A stretch of DNA of 64,000 nucleotides from Synaphobranchus kaupii (taxonomy: Eukaryota; Chordata; Actinopteri; Anguilliformes; Synaphobranchidae): the NCBI GenBank assembly GCA_029718625.1, contig JAINUF010000030.1, positions 620,001 to 684,000 of the forward strand. The letters are read 5' to 3'. The position numbers were made by a program, and so were the translations under genes. This document shows, piece by piece, positions 1-25,100 of this stretch. Positions within the stretch are counted from its first letter, which is position 1; the number at the start of each line of letters is the position of its first letter. Under the pieces are notes generated by a model. It was not told the DNA's origin. It saw nothing but the letters and a program-made list of their open reading frames with translations, and did no database searches.

Positions 1-159
1 TGTCTGCCAATGAGCGGGAGGGACAGAACTTGCAAGCCAATGAGAGGGAAGGACAGAGGGTATGAGCCAATGGGAGGGAGAGTGTGTGTGAGGTATTGGG
101 TGGGGGTGGGGGGGGGGGGGGGGGGGGGGTGTTTGAGCCAATATGGCGACAGTACTGAC

Positions 160-13282
<13,123 letters not shown>

Positions 13283-13917
13283 CTGTGCGGACAGAGAACA
13301 AAAAGTTTAGGGGACTGAGCAACTCATTATGAATTTGTATGAGGGTAATAAAATATGGTTTCAGTAAATACATTCACACTGAACATATATTAAACCATGT
13401 TCACATTGAACACACATTAAAGGGTTATTATTTTCAGTTTTAGTGCAGTGCATGTTGTCATTTGGGGTATGGGGGCATTCGGGTGTTTGTGGTCTAAAGC
13501 AAAGAAATGCATTTCAAGTAACTCCAAAGTGGCTTGTACAGCGACATCATGCCTCCAGAAGTTATATGCGAATATATTTTTCCTTATTATAATTTTATTT
13601 TTTTGCAACTATTTCCCATGGTACTTGCAGCTTGCGTTCAAGTAAAGTATTACTGGCACAATAATAAACTGATACATCCATAGGCGTAGATTTGGGTCGG
13701 CCGACCAACTTTCAGGAAAAACTGGAATATACCGACCAACACTTTGACATGTTCATATAGGATGAAACAGACAGCTGATCTGGTTCATCCAGTTGTTGTC
13801 ATGCGCTAGAGCGCTGTGTATTTCTGTTTTCATTAGCTATATAACATTACCGTTTTAGGTAGGCTAATAGCTTGTTGTTCGTTGTCTATTTTCGTGTGTT
13901 GCAGTATTTGTTTTCAT

Positions 13918-14075
13918 TGACGTTAGTTTACGTTAACGTTGAGCCTAACGTTAGCTAACATTAACGTTACTAACGTTATCTTAGCTTGTGCCAAGTTAAC
14001 TCTATTCCTGACGTTAACCGCAGCTAACGTTAACTTTCTAGCTAACGTTAGTTCTAATGGTAACGTTAGTGTAGT
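13918..14075. repeat. Dense cluster of palindromic TAACGTTA motifs
   Basis: At least seven TAACGTT cores fall within about 150 bases, mixed with GCTAGC/GCTAAC steps. It lies in spns1 intron 1. Similar but looser clusters occur near 17280, 21400, 32590-32820 and 53270. Confidence 0.8.
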
Positions 14076-15113
14076 CATTTTGATCAATAAGCTTGGGTGT
14101 TGGGGTCTGTCTGTCTAGGCACACGTTTGTGTGTGTGGGCCAGCCAGGTCAGCTGTGTGTGTGTGTGCGTGTGCGTGTGTGTGTGTGGTGAAAAACCATT
14201 GTAATAGACATACTGCATGCATGCATAGGCCTACCTGTCCAGGATGTAACCAGATCATACAACTAAATCAGAATGATATATTTCATATGATAAGAAATAT
14301 GTAGGAAACTGGACATTTAAGACATATTATTTATATTATATTAACCTGATTTTATCCAATGTAATAACATGTAATTTTCAATAATATTCAGTAACTTTTA
14401 GAATTCATTTAATTGCTTCGCCGTGACATCACATGCCATATTTTTGTCTCAAATGTTTTTGGAAATGGTGCGTTTAGCTGCTCAATTTCACCAAATTTTC
14501 TCCCGGAGGAGGATGCCCCAGATCCCCCTACATTATCTGGTGTCCCTGCCAACTTCCTAACGAAAGCTACACCCTTGGATAAATCATAAACTACCAAACG
14601 TCCAAAAACCAGCCATTATAAAGCTAGCAGGTCATCAGAAACTTGTTTTTTTTAAAATAACAAATTACCTAAAACTGAAATAATATGAGGTAAGCAACCT
14701 GCAATAATATGAAAAGTGAAGCACCTTAAACTGGTAAAGCTATATTAAATAAATCACTGTTCGTCATGCCCTATTGAATCATCCCATGAAAACCTGAGCA
14801 GGTTTAGAGTTTATAACAGACAATCACTGACAGTAAAATCTTTTCTTTTTTTTTAAACATGATGGAATGCTGAACCCGGCAATTCTGTAAATACTGGGAA
14901 GTGAAAGGTCTAACATAAACCTGTGATACGTGTTTAACCATCTCTGTCATGGGGAAGTGTGGGATGACGTGTTTGTTTGTGTGTGTGTGTGTGTGTGCGT
15001 GTGCGTGTGTGTAACCATGATTGCGTGAACGAGTGCATGTGTGCGATTTATGAAAAAATGTCTAGATACTATGGCCCCCACTTGGCAGATATGGAGTGAT
15101 ATCTTGGTAACAG

Positions 15114-15160
<47 letters not shown>

Positions 15161-15255
15161 TTTGAGAGAGAGTGTGTATGCAAGGGTGAGTACTAGCCTA
15201 CCTAACTTACCTAATAAATAACTGGAAAAGACTCAAGGTTACATTACTACTAACT

Positions 15256-15375
15256 TTTCAATTCAATTCAATTCAATTTTATTTATATAGCGCTTTTCAC
15301 AGATGACTGTCACAAAGACGCTTTACAGAACAGAAAGGGGAGGAAAGGGGAAATGGGAAATGCCATACTAACACA
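15256..15375 (-). mobile_element. Inverted 3' tail of the same L2-type LINE
   Basis: The sequence starts with repeated TTCAA and then matches, on the reverse strand, roughly the last 105 bases of the LINE at 28550-28655 almost perfectly (tail, AAAGCGTCTTTGTGACAGTC block, CCCATTTCCCCTTTCC block). It is a 5'-truncated insertion or a SINE sharing that tail. It lies in spns1 intron 1. Confidence 0.75.
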
Positions 15376-16360
15376 GTAGATAAGACCATACTTATATGGA
15401 CAGGTTATTAAATTAATAAAACATGGGCATACTTAAGAAATGGACAGGCCAACTGTGAAATAATGCAGAGAGAAGAGAGAAATGGAGAGATCTCTTCTTC
15501 TCTGAGCCCTATGAGTGACCTACATAGCCAAACACCATCCATGTGGTTTCCCATTGTTCACAACCTATTTTCACTAATAGGCACACTACAAATTAGGAGG
15601 CAGGAGTTCAGCAATCTGACACGTTTAGCATTGTAGTGCTAGGCCCTTACACCTAAGAGAGCCAACAAACAACCTTGAGCTTAGATACCGATGCTGTTCT
15701 CTACAAAAACATTAACAACTCAGAAGGCACAAAAATCAATAGGCCTTCCATTTCTGGGATGGGAAAATCTGGAAAACAATGGAAGACAATTCCTCTTTGG
15801 TTCCCTATGAAAAACCATGGCCCTGGGTACCCTAGGTTAGACACTGATTCACCCCAAACTAGCACACGAGGAAACCCCTGATCCAAATAACTGGACTTCA
15901 AACTGGAACCTGTGGTTCTTTGCTGTTGCTCACTTAAAGTTGTTTAATATTCATTTGAGATAGTCCTGTTCTTGTTTGTATAACTTTTTGATGTTCAATA
16001 GGCTAGTCCACAAGGTGTCAATGGAGTCGGCACATATTGCACTTTCTGTCTCCACAGGGATTACTGCACATTGATCCCTGATCTTTGTGCTTGTGTTTGC
16101 AATGCAAGTCACCTTGGATATAGGAGTGATAGCTAAATGCCAGTAAAGTACCCCTATCAGGGGTGCCAAACTGAAGTCCCGGAAGGCCACGGTGTCTGCA
16201 GGTATTTGTAGTTTTCCTTTCAGCACAAGGTGTGCGTAGCCAACGGGTTTAACGACACTGCAGCCCTCCTGGACTACACTGTGACAGTCGCACCCTAAAT
16301 ATACCAGTGATATACTGTGCAATGGCATGCTTTACTAACTCGATAGTAAGATGACAATAA

Positions 16361-16361
<1 letters not shown>

Positions 16362-16441
<80 letters not shown>
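16362..16441. repeat. (AT)n(GT)n microsatellite
   Basis: A short AT run passes directly into about 35 GT units. Smaller GT runs lie at 14153-14188, 14970-15012 and 15116-15152. Confidence 0.95.
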
Positions 16442-16443
<2 letters not shown>

Positions 16444-16484
16444 GCCCTTTTTACCTCTTCGTTAAAGATCAAATGTATAACGCA

Positions 16485-16690
16485 TTTCGGCACTTAGCAG
16501 ACGCTCCTATCCAGAGTGACCTACACAGATTAGACATACATACATACATCTTACATGCAATCCATTTGTACCGATGGATATTTACTGAAGGATTTCAGGT
16601 TAACTACCTTGCTGAAGTACAATATCAGTGCACCATCGGAGAACTGAACCCACAAACTTCAGCTACGTAACAAGCCCAGCTCCTCAGCCA
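16485..16690 (-). mobile_element. SINE/LINE-tail type repeat, inverted
   Basis: It starts with GGCACTTAGCAGACGCTCC and ATCCAGAGTGACC, the reverse of the widespread fish tail GTCGCTTTGGATAAAAGCGTC, and continues with GAACTGAACCCACAAAC. Confidence 0.6.
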
Positions 16691-17335
16691 TACTAACGTT
16701 ACACTTTCGCCTCATCACATGATTACCTAAATGACATGCAAAGTTAATTAATCCAGCCAGTTAGCTGGCCAAAATATTCTCCTTCAGTCCCATCATAGAA
16801 TATAGATTATAGACTATATTTTTATACAGTCTGTGATTATAGACAGTAATGTAGCCAGCTAACGTTAAATGATAAGATCCCAAATAGGGCAGTCCCGTTT
16901 ATGAAGTTTGGAAGCCAACGCTTGCTAGCTACGCTAGCTAACTCAGAAATTAAAGATAAGCTTGGAAATCCGTTATATAATAGTAACCTTATCATGGAAA
17001 TGTGATATCGTACAAGAGTCATTACTAATAATGTAAACAACCAACGTTAAACACAAAGTGTGCAGGTAGGTTTGAACCTTAATTTAACCATCGAACAAGC
17101 TAAATCATTCACACATACATAGGCTAGCTAGCAACTGGTTGTTTAATTAGATACATTTATCAAGTTGCTAAATGGCATATTAATCCGCAATGCACAAACT
17201 AGCTAATTTACATATAGATATTAATAGCTAGCTAGAGATAATCAATTTATCTGCGATGTGTTGTCTAGTTAGCTACTGGTAGCTAGCTAAGATAGCGAGA
17301 TAGCGTTAACGTAGCTACTATTTTGTTTTGTTTAC

Positions 17336-17534
17336 CTGACAATCAGAGCAGTGATCTGCGAAAGCGGACGCGTTCCAATGCCTTTGGTTTTTCTGTGCCC
17401 TTCCTTTTTACGCCACTTCGGTTGTTTTCACACGTAGTGTGGTTTTCTTTCAGTTCCAGTTTAAGGACATTTATATGCTTGTCCACGCTAGTCAGCTAAC
17501 TGCGGCGTTGCTTTGGAACACTCGCTGCCGCCAT
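17336..17534 (-). promoter_or_regulatory. spns1: Probable spns1 5'UTR exon and promoter region
   Basis: The coding start exon of spns1 has a good acceptor only five bases before its ATG, so at least one noncoding exon must lie upstream. A strong minus-strand donor (GATTGTCAG|GTAAAC) ends at 17336. The sequence behind it is locally CpG-richer than its surroundings and includes a GCGGCAG-rich stretch. A short upstream ORF (MAAASVPKQRRS, start 17534, good Kozak context) would sit in this leader if transcription starts beyond it. The transcription start itself cannot be read from the sequence. Confidence 0.5.
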
Positions 17535-17539
17535 GTTTA

Positions 17540-19111
17540 ATGTGTATAAACTTCGGCTCATCTCACATGACAAACAGTATTGCCACACCACTGACATCAG
17601 TGGCCACAATACAATACAAACAGCAAATTCCTGCTTGTGCATCAATTTTTCGGGTACGTTTGCATGCAGCCCGTCCCGGCCTTCTTGACCCAGCAAGCAA
17701 GTGCAGTTAGCTGGTTTTATAGATGGGTTATAAAATACGGCATCTATCGACAGTTTAGTCTATCAAGGTTGCCTGCCCGCAGTGGAGTTCTGATGACAAT
17801 TGTAAACGAGAAGGTTCTGTTCCTCGTGACCCCACTGTTAGCAAACCACATGTTCACGGCGAGATAATTCGCCATCGTAAAAAAAAATTAAATTAACTCG
17901 CGCAATTTTGCCCGATAATCTATGTGAAAGTAAGGCTGCTACTACTACACAAACATGACTCTATTATGTTTGACAACGATAATTAAATTTTCATGGGCTC
18001 AGTTGGTGATACAACCAGCTAAATAGCCTGTTTCTTGGTCTAATCGTCATGGATTAGTCTGAAAAACTCATGAAACGCTTGTTCCATCTAATTATACAAA
18101 GAATCTATAATCCTGATCCTGGAGAGCCACAGGGTCTACTGGTTTAGGTGTTACTCGATCCGTCAAAGCAGCTGATTAGAGTTTACTGAACTCACCTGGG
18201 TCCTGGGGCTGAATTGGTTGCTGATTTTAAGGTGAAAACAAAAACTAACCGATCTTATGACAGTCCTGGACTAGGGCCCTATTCCTTGTAGCTGGCTAAC
18301 AGTGCAGAGTAAAACCTGGATATGGAACAAGCAAAACCACTGTTCTGGGTTTTACTCAGTTAGCCAGCTACTAGGAATAGGGCCCTGGTTTACAGCCCCC
18401 CTCAGCATAAATAAACTTGTTTCACACAAGCTTTGTTAGTTAAAGCGTTGCTTAAACAATGAGCTTTATTAAATTCTAACCAGTGAGCTTAAGGTCACCA
18501 TTATCTGGGTTTCTGCAGCTATTGTCAGTTTCGACTTTTTCCCTTGTATTTTAGCCACTGTGATGAAGATGAAATGAGGTAATCAACAGCACAAGGACAG
18601 TAGACACATGAAACGGATGATCATGAGGATCAGAAAGACGTTAATTCCTGCGAGTTGCTCCATTTCTTACTGTATGCACTATGCACACACCACAGCTACA
18701 GCGAACTCACTGCAAAGTAGCTACGAGTCACACAATCTGTGTTTGTTCTCAGGTCTGATACACTACAGGTTACATGACAAAAAAAATAAAATAAATACTG
18801 TAATTTTACCAAAATGTCCTTTTATTCCAAAGACTTACAACCTTGTACATAACCCAAATTCAATTGTCATGACATCTAAACACTTAAATTAATATTAATT
18901 TATTATAATATGTATACTTATTCAAATAACCCTGAGCATTAATGTAATATGTACATCTTGCTGGGTAGGATATGACAGAGTTATTGCCATGTGCTCGCTG
19001 CCTTCCCGTACAGGACTGGTGGGGACAGAGTTCAAAGGTCGCTCATTCTGTCCCATCTCAAGTTTTAATCTCTTGAACCTTCCGAGTTCTGTTGCCGTGC
19101 CAACAACATAA
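17540..19111. other. Intergenic: spns1 promoter side to nfatc2ip 3' end
   Basis: No coding exon is seen. The stretch holds the presumed nfatc2ip 3'UTR (minus-strand AATAAA candidates appear as TTTATT near 18820 and 18899), a repeat starting TCCTGGAGAGCCACAGGG near 18118, and a palindromic MITE at 18278-18387 listed separately. Confidence 0.5.
18278..18387. mobile_element. Palindromic MITE (AGGGCCCTATTCCTTGTAGC)
   Basis: The left arm AGGGCCCTATTCCTTGTAGC...GCTAAC pairs with the right arm GTTAGCCAGCTACTAGGAAT...AGGGCCCT over about 28 bases, with an inner loop of about 55 bases. Confidence 0.75.
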
Positions 19112-22100
19112 TCAGGCCCACACTTCGATGACATCGCCGTCCTCCATGTCCAGCTGGGAGGGCGTCTGGCTGTCCGTCACCCTTGACCCGTCGAACAGGA
19201 AGCGGACCTTGTGCCTGGAATGGACGCCCAGACGAGAGAGGTACTGAGAGAGGATGGATCCCAGAGGAGCTTCCTGAGGAGGACAGAGCATCAGAGAGTG
19301 GGCTTACTGCTTCATCTGTACACTGTAGCTAACATACAATTCTAGTATAAACTGCATTGTAAGCATGACTTTGTAATACAGTAATAGTACATTACTGCAG
19401 TCTACAGCATATGGTGTCAGCTGAAGTGTACACCATAAAGACACAGGAAAAACAGAAAGTGTAGACTGGCTCCAGTTAATAATAACCTTGTGTAGGGAGT
19501 AGTCCTGGCCAGACCCTTTGTCCTTGCTCTGTAGTCGCACGGTGATGATGTCATGGTCTCTCTCTTTCTCTTGGTCTCCCTCTGTGATCACCACGCAGTC
19601 TAGGAAAATGAGGTTGTGTGTGGAAGGAAGTTTACAACAGTTTACTAAAACTGCCAATGTAAGAGTAACATTCCCTGCTGGCCTAAGACTGTAAACGTAA
19701 CAGACCATGTCTCTCCAGAAAAAAAACAACTCGATAAACAGTTTCCTTCTTTTAACCAAGAGCAAAAATTATTTTCTTGCAACTTTTACCATTTTTAGGC
19801 ACCACGTTGACATTAACAGCATTTCAGAGAGACATAAGCGAATATCTGAGAGGGCCAGGCATGTTGCAGCAGGACATCTGATCCTACTCAGCCAGGCATT
19901 CAAAAGCTTCATTCTGCAGCATGACAGAGATCTCACCGATGATGTCCGCGATTCCCAATCCCAGTTGGTTTGCCGTGGAGTCGACAGGAAGTTCCGTGTC
20001 TTTCCTCAACAGCAGGATGCGGGAGGACGGGACGTTCAGTTTGACTGACAGCTGTTTTACCGCCACACTGAGAGGAGCGGTCTGCAATTAAAATCTGTGA
20101 TCAGCCACCCGTCATGCGCTCATCATCACATGATCACACTGGCCCTGATGCTGATTGGCTGTCATATCAGCATCCAATAGATACAGGCGGTGATGTTTTT
20201 CCACAGAAGCATGCAACCTGGCCTGGGAAGTTTGGAGTGCACTACTGAATCAGGTACGAATACTGGGGCGTGTTCTTACAGACTGCATAGGGATCTTGTA
20301 CAGGTCAGTGCGGCAGCGGAATTTTAGCGGTATCTCCCGTGACTTGTCGCTCCGTTGCGGCGCTGCGCAGGGGGCCGAGATGATGAGGATGTCGTCATCG
20401 TCTTCGCTGTCGTCGTAGTCGCAAGCGGTGCTGCTGCGGTCACCCACGCTCGCCCGCGTCGGGGACAGTAGTGAGCCTAAGGCGTTGAGCTGTCTGTCGA
20501 TCTCCCTGAGAGAGAGAGGGAGGGAGAGACTAACTCAGCACCACATAGCCTTCTTCATCAGCATCAACTAATGTCCGGCCTGATTACTGCTCACTTGCAT
20601 TGTTCCAAAATAAAAAATAAAAAAAGACAATCAACTGACATTATAGTTAATTATACACTGAAAGACTGTACAATGGGAGACACACACAGATGCAGGCACA
20701 CAGGCAGACAGACGCACACACACTAAAAACAGAGATGCATATATACACACACAGACACTAGGCTTGTTGCAGTGTTCAGTTTACCACATTAGAACATTAG
20801 AACATCAGCGCACCTGATCTTGCGATTGGCCCGCTTGGTGACCTTAGCCAGAGGGCTCTGGGGGGGGCGGGGGTGGAGACAACGAGCGAAAACTTTCCCT
20901 GAAAAATACAATAAATAGAATAGATTCCCAGGTGCAGCATCATCTTTGAGCAAGATACTTAACCTGAATTGGGTCAGTAAAATATCCAGCTGTATAAATT
21001 GATTGTATGTAAAAAAATATAAACTGTGAAAGTCATTCCGTCTAGACTGAGTACTCAAGTGAGTACGTCAGACGTGGCGGACTCTGGTTTCGGAAGTAAA
21101 TTCCCTAGGACAGATAGAACGGGCTTCGGAGACTATCGACTATTTCTTGAAATCTGATTTATCGAATGAGCCGAAACGTTCCTGGATTAGCCTGTGTGGT
21201 ATATATTCCATATATCGCATGTTCCAATTTAAATTTTTTAAAGTAATGCATTAATGAATGTAGTTCGACTTGTAGTCCACTTTAACGGACTACATATCCA
21301 GTACTGCAATGCACGGGTGATTCTCGACCAATAAGATATCATCATCTCGTCTGGCCTTTTTTGGCAGAATGGCAGCAGCCTGCCGCTGAAGACGAGTTAA
21401 CGTTAACTTGCTAAGTTGAGAAGCCCCGCCCGACAAGGTCATAAACTATGCTATGGTTAAACACATAAAGCAGTTCTAGCTTTTAGTCCTTCAAGCTAGC
21501 TAACGTTAGAAAAAAGTGTTTAAAATCAGAGCTGTGTGCTACTGCTGGCTAACGTTATACGACAACAGTGCCAACGCTGGTATATTCACACAAAAAAAAA
21601 TAAAACATAAAATATTCCCTGCCACTACTGACATCGTCCCCTCCTGTGCTTAAAGGGTAAGTTCGCTATTTTGGACCTTGGACCCTATTTGCGGTCCGTC
21701 TTCCATGAACCTGACCCATGAAGTCCATTTTTTCGCTGATCGGTCCAGTATTGAGTACGGTACAGATTTCCTGTAGGCTCTCACTGGGCTACAATGGAAG
21801 TGAACGGGGCAACCAGAAATGTTCGATAAATGTGCTTTCATGTACAATAAATGAGACGGGAAGCTCAGGGTGTATTGTTACCGGTCTCAGTATGCTCTCC
21901 TGTGAAATGTATCTCAATCCGAACATTTTTACGTGCTTGGCATGGCTTGGAAGTAAGCATTTCTCTGTTGCTTGTTTTCACTGCTCCCGCGGAGTAGGCT
22001 ACTATGTGTCGGGGGTAGGGGAGCGGGAAGGTGTGCCGGCCGTTTACGAAACTATCTAGCTGAGCAGTCTGCGTTTGTTTACCTGCATCAACGTAGGCTA

Positions 22101-25100
22101 CAATTTCCACAAAAAAACTTGGATGATTATAATGATTACGAAGACGAAGAATTCGATTTTGACTTTGACGTTAGGCTACTGGCTACAGATTTGAGCCAGA
22201 ATACACGGACACGGAACTACAAGAGATGGATGATAAGAGAGCAAGAGAAGAGAGAGGCTGAAGTTGCGCAGGTAATGTTATCCGAAGTCGCTGCCGAGGC
22301 TAGACCAAGAATTTCGGGGGACTTTTGGTGTTCTTGCAAGAGGTGCAAGCAGATGCCCAGAGAGGAGGAAAGTTTGTGTTGTAGGGAGTGGGATCTGTTG
22401 CTACCGAATGCCATTGAAAACCTGGATGTATCTGTGGATGACACTGGATCATCTCCATTGATTACCATTACACTATGACTGCCAACAGATATGTGATAGA
22501 CGAGAACTTTGGACAGGACACCATGCGTCAAGCATTTGTAAATAAAACATTATAGAATTGTAAAAAGTTATAGTTGATGAACGTTTCCGACAGTTTTGTT
22601 ACAAGAAAACAACTTATGTCAAGCTCGGATTTTGTTAGTTGGTATTGAGTGCTGGGTCAGAGGACGCGCTCAAAAAAAATAAAAATGTTAGTAACGTTAT
22701 AGCTAAATATAACTTACCTCCGCTCCGGTGCTTGATAGTGCTGCAGGTCCGACACGAGGAACAGCTGTGTTCTTTAGAAACCAGTGTTTTGCTTCTGATT
22801 TGCGGTTACAGAAATCAGTAGCGTCGAAATGCGCTCCACAAACTCGCGAGTCTGCCAAACGGAGTTGATTGACTGGAGTGTTTATGTCGATCCGTAAGAC
22901 AACCAGCCAAAGTCTCAATCTTTCTGGGTCAGAGAACGGAAGCCTGTGAAAACTGGTATTTGAGCGTCCAGACATTTTATTCCCACAACCGGGGACTGCA
23001 CATTCGCGCACCATTGCTGTGATGAATTATTACAAATGATGATTACAAAAACTGCGTTACAAATATTTCTGCTGTAGGCTACTAGCTAGCTAGTAAACTC
23101 CAACGGGAGGTCAGGATTTGTGATCAACTGCTTTTCAAGCGCCCCCCCCCCCCCCCCCTCTCTACAACGTAGCTAGACTGCGGAAGTTTACAGTGCGAGG
23201 TAGTGCGGTCGGAGAAATAGTTCTGTTTCAAATGGAACTGTTGTTTCAACGTTCGGTTTGCGTTTGCAATAGCCTACATTTCACAGGAGAGCATACTGAG
23301 ACCGTAAGAATACACACTGAGCTATAAAAGCACATTTATCGTTGTTTTTCCATAACATTTCTGGTTGCCCCGTTCACTTCCATTGTAGCCCAGTGAGAGC
23401 CTACAGGAAATCTGTACCGAACTCAATACTGGACCGATCAGCGAAAAAATGGACTTCATGGGTCAGGTTCATGGAAGACGGACCGCAAATAGGGTCCAAG
23501 GTCCAAAATAGCGAACTTACCCTTTAACCAATTTTCATCCCAGGCTGGGATGCTATTATTTCCCCCCTGTGATGCGTGTCTCTCATTCTGAATGTGTGTT
23601 ATAATAAATCCCAAACAAATATATTGTATCTGACTGTCACACTTAAAATTGAGGCTATAGTTCAAAAGTTAGAATGTTCATGGCCATCTGCGCTGCTCTG
23701 TCTGCTCTTATGAGGCATAGCCTAACGTCACCTCAGAGACATTTGCTTTTTCAATGCTACTGTTCTTGCCATTCATTGTTATGTGTTTTTATTGTGTCCC
23801 AATTAAGCGACCACAGTCCAATGCCAGAATAGATTGCACTATTGGGTATCGAACCTGCGGCAGCTAGCTGGTAGCCCAAGGTCAGGAATCTGTAGTAGCA
23901 TTCAAACTAGCCTACGGAGCTTTACACAACAAACATATTCTATGCTGTCCATAGCATCGTGACAACAACGTCAACCTAGCTAGCTCTAGACTATGAGCAA
24001 AATGAAAGGGGTACTAAGTTACTTGCATTTTGCATTATTTTAAGGAGAATAGGCAGCCCAGGCTTATTCACTCCTCGTAATTTAGAATTTAAAGTTGTTA
24101 AATTCTACCATAGCCAAATTCAGGAAAGCTGCATCTAAATGTTATCGACCTAAATACAGTGTATGGTAAAGATGATTCCTGCACTTTATTAGGTTTTATA
24201 GGCTAACTTTAGCATACGATTCTCAACATGAATCAAGGTGAAGTCCTGCATATTCAGAGAATTTTGAGAAATGAGCTTTTTGAGAATTTTGAGAAATCCC
24301 CCTCGCCCCCTCCCTCCGTTTTCACAATTCGCACACTGTGTATACTGACTGTGAAAATAAAAATCAAGATTTTATGTATATGACCAACAGGCTTTATTTT
24401 GCCCCAAGATCATAATGCTTAACTCCTGAAAGTGTACTTTCTGTTTTGTACCTCAATGATCAAATGAAAACATGACTTGGGTAATTGTAGTCCTGTATTC
24501 ACTGTTGAATAGCTGAATATTAACCGTTATATTCAGTAGAACCGTTGAATATGAATGAACCCAATTTTTTAAAAATAGAGACCAGACCAAAGAGGGTCGT
24601 TGAGCAACATGATGATGTCAGAGACGTTCTGTCGTTCTGTGAAAGAGTGCCTATCACCACTGCGAGAGCAAGAGGTCTTGCTAAACAGTAAACACTCAAT
24701 GAAACCAGCAAAAAGCAAATACTGCTTTGTACTGGATGCAACATCCCTGATAGGTTTTTTTTTCCAAACAAAAATGTAAGGTTCAGCAAATGTACTGTGG
24801 CTGCATAAACAAGCTTAAAGATTTGGGAGGGTAAAGTCTTTCAGTGGCTGAACTCATCCTCAGACCAGGCAGCAGAACTACTGTCTTTCATAGATTTCTG
24901 CTTGTTCCCAAAAACTGCTGCCCAGGTTCCATGCTATTGAGACAGTGTCTGTCCCCCGACCTAAAGTAGGCTTTGCTAAGAAGCCCATTAGGGGTGTTTG
25001 TATGGCTAATTTAAAAGAAATCTGACCCTGTCATTCTACTAATAATGGGGCTGAACAGAGAGAGCTAAAAATTGGCTTGATTAATATCAGATCACTAGCC

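Larger units (their letters stand above)
21654..23523. mobile_element. Kolobok-like DNA transposon, TTAA target duplication, long terminal inverted repeats
   Basis: The element starts AGGGTAAGTTCGC and ends GCGAACTTACCCT, flanked on both sides by TTAA (21650-21653 and 23524-23527). The terminal inverted repeats extend about 250 bp; the outermost 165 or so bases differ at about one position, then diverge by small indels. TTAA target sites and RGG termini are features of the Kolobok superfamily, whose transposases often carry THAP domains, and a THAP exon is indeed present inside. No DDE transposase core was recognised, so this copy is probably non-autonomous or of unusual composition. It sits in intron 4 of nfatc2ip. 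Confidence 0.82.

Noticed and set aside
21650..21847. Frame duplicated exactly at 23342-23527
   Set aside because: Both lie in the terminal inverted repeats of the TTAA transposon; the identity reflects the repeat, not a gene pair.
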